Source: Pseudomonadota bacterium
GTDB lineage: Bacteria > Pseudomonadota > Alphaproteobacteria > Parvibaculales > Parvibaculaceae
Assembly: GCA_021780275.1 (NCBI GenBank)
Contig: JAJXZC010000492.1
Coordinates: 1-6,762 of the forward strand
Length of the DNA stretch: 6,762 bases
Direction: 5' to 3'
Shown in pieces: positions 5,364 through 6,762 of the stretch; position 1 is the first letter of the stretch; each line of letters starts with the position of its first letter. The notes below the pieces were generated by a model that was not told the DNA's origin, ran no database searches, and saw nothing but the letters and a program-made list of their open reading frames with translations. A program made the position numbers and the translations under genes.

Positions 5364-6762
5364 TCAGATCTTTCCGGCCATGTCTCGCAGCTTGAACTTC
5401 TGGATCTTGCCGGTCGATGTCTTGGGCAGTTCGGTGAAGACCACCGTTTTCGGGCATTTGAAATGCGCGAGCTGGCTGCGGCAATAGGCGATGATCTCGT
5501 CCTCCGTCACCGTCGCGCCTGAACGCAAGGTGATAAAGGCGCAAGGTGTCTCGCCCCATTTCTCGTCGGGTCGCGCGACGACGGCAGCCTCGATGATGTC
5601 GGCATGCTTGTAGAGAACGTCCTCGACCTCGATCGAGGAGATATTCTCGCCGCCTGAAATGATGATGTCCTTCGAGCGGTCCTTGAGCTGGATGTAATTG
5701 TCCGGGTGCCAGACGCCGAGATCGCCCGAATGGAACCAGCCGCCCTCGAAGGCTTCCACACTCGCCTTGGGGTTCTTGAGATAGCCCTTCATCACGACAT
5801 TGCCGCGGAACATGACCTCGCCCATGGTCTCGCCGTCGCGCGGCACTTCTTCCAGCGTCTCGGGATCGCGCACCGAGATGCCTTCGAGAACGGGATAGTT
5901 GACGCCCTGACGCGACTTCACGCGGGCGCGCTCGTTGGGCTCCAGATCGTCCCATTCGTCATGCCACGCATTCACCACGGCGGGGCCATAGGTCTCGGTC
6001 AGGCCATAGACATGAATGACGTTGAATCCCTGATCCTCCAGCCGCTTGATGGTGGCGGCAGGCGGCGGCGCGGCGGCCGCGAAGAAATGCACCGTGTTCG
6101 GAAGTTTCTTCTTTTCTTCGTCCTTGGCGTTGATGAGGAAGCCCATCACGGTCGGCGCGCCGCCCATATGGGTGACGCCATGAGCCTCGATGGCCTCGAA
6201 GATGTTCTTCGCCGTCACGCGGCGCAGGCAGACATGCGTTCCCGCGATGACGCTCATCGACCAGGTGAAGCACCAGCCGTTGCAATGGAACATCGGCACC
6301 GTCCAGAGATAGACGGAATGATGCGTCATGCCCGCGGTGACGATATTGCCCATGGCGAGAAGATGCGCGCCGCGATGGTGATAGACGACGCCCTTCGGGT
6401 TGCCGGTGGTGCCGGAGGTGTAGTTGAGGCTGATCGCTTGCCACTCGTCGGCGGGAAGCTGCCAGTTGAAGGCCGGGTCCCCCTTGGCGAGGAATTCCTC
6501 GTAGCCGATCTCGCCGATGGCCTCGCCGGGGCCGTCATATTCCGCATCGTCGATGTCGATGATGAAGGGTTTGACCTTGGCCTGCGCGACGGCCTCTTTC
6601 GCCAGTTCCGAAAATTCACGGTCGACGATCAGCACACGGGCATTGCCGTGATCGAGCATGAAGCCGATGGCCGCGCCGTCGAGGCGGATATTCATGGTGT
6701 TGAGCACGGCGCCGATCATCGGCACGCCGTAATGCAGCTCAAGCATTTCGGGAATGTTCGGC
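5364..6762 (-). CDS. AMP-forming acyl-CoA ligase (5' end outside window)
   Basis: This is a member of the ANL adenylating superfamily that activates a carboxylic acid with ATP to an acyl-AMP and then makes the acyl-CoA. The frame stays open to the right edge, where it reads PNIPEMLELHYGVP. The Met at 6746 is therefore internal and roughly 80-90 N-terminal residues are missing. Counted from that Met, the P-loop is YTSGTTGNPKG (109-119), YGLTET is at 247-252, GGWFHSGDLG at 335-344, LKDRSKDIIISGGENISSIEVE at 354-375, and the catalytic lysine is in TSTGKIQK (443-450, K447). All key motifs are intact. The style of the sequence (VHFFAAAAPPPA, GGAPTVMGFLINA) resembles medium-chain/DmdB-like fatty acyl or dicarboxylate CoA ligases. 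The substrate cannot be fixed from sequence alone. No pathway partners are visible; the gene would be the last or only gene of its transcript. Confidence 0.95.
   Translation of the reverse strand, partial: PNIPEMLELHYGVPMIGAVLNTMNIRLDGAAIGFMLDHGNARVLIVDREFSELAKEAVAQAKVKPFIIDIDDAEYDGPGEAIGEIGYEEFLAKGDPAFNWQLPADEWQAISLNYTSGTTGNPKGVVYHHRGAHLLAMGNIVTAGMTHHSVYLWTVPMFHCNGWCFTWSMSVIAGTHVCLRRVTAKNIFEAIEAHGVTHMGGAPTVMGFLINAKDEEKKKLPNTVHFFAAAAPPPAATIKRLEDQGFNVIHVYGLTETYGPAVVNAWHDEWDDLEPNERARVKSRQGVNYPVLEGISVRDPETLEEVPRDGETMGEVMFRGNVVMKGYLKNPKASVEAFEGGWFHSGDLGVWHPDNYIQLKDRSKDIIISGGENISSIEVEDVLYKHADIIEAAVVARPDEKWGETPCAFITLRSGATVTEDEIIAYCRSQLAHFKCPKTVVFTELPKTSTGKIQKFKLRDMAGKI

Noticed and set aside
5041..5955. 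A 304-codon minus-strand frame covering the second DUF465 gene, its terminator and the acyl-CoA ligase end
   Set aside because: It is out of frame with the ligase, crosses a strong terminator and has Arg/Ser-rich low-complexity translation.
6746..6746. Met at 6746 as the acyl-CoA ligase start
   Set aside because: The frame continues upstream to the window edge with family-typical sequence (PNIPE before MLELHYGVP), so the Met is internal.

Overview
The window is a GC-rich, tightly packed chromosomal segment. The protein families point to an alphaproteobacterium: tandem PAS_5 proteins, TIGR02444/DUF2390, YdcH-type (DUF465) small proteins, and a GGDEF protein with the N-terminal 'FLGIPEAELTPKVR' type module. 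A Parvibaculum-like or other Hyphomicrobiales/Rhodospirillales host would fit, but that is recall rather than anything tested. No RNA genes, insertion sequences, CRISPR arrays or phage genes are visible. This reads as ordinary core genome.

Layout. On the minus strand from 2592 down to 1 lies a probable purE-purK-PAS_5-PAS_5 transcription unit. purE and purK carry out the two-step bacterial carboxylation of AIR to CAIR in purine synthesis. They are followed by two related proteins of the PAS_5 family, the second cut off by the window edge. A good sigma70-like promoter and a short leader with a GC-rich hairpin precede purE. Divergent to purE is a soluble diguanylate cyclase (2803-3525, +) with an intact GGDEF motif and an intact inhibitory I-site. 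It converges with a 68-aa YdcH/DUF465 protein (3533-3739, -). Next comes a TIGR02444/DUF2390 protein of unknown function (3889-4374, +), whose stop codon directly abuts the stop codon of convergent ubiX (4375-4986, -), the flavin prenyltransferase used in ubiquinone synthesis. A second, shorter YdcH/DUF465 gene (5096-5275, +, 59 aa) follows, with its own strong rho-independent terminator. The right end is filled by an AMP-forming acyl-CoA ligase (-), whose N-terminus lies beyond base 6762.

How the genes relate. Only purE-purK, and possibly the PAS_5 pair, look functionally or transcriptionally linked. The rest are independently oriented housekeeping or signalling genes with short intergenic gaps, the longest about 210 bases. 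I found no convincing new multi-gene system. The points most worth a second look are the PAS_5 pair behind purEK, the two DUF465 paralogues 1.4 kb apart, the non-ATG starts of purK and the first PAS_5 gene, and dyad symmetries in the leaders of purE and the first DUF465 gene.
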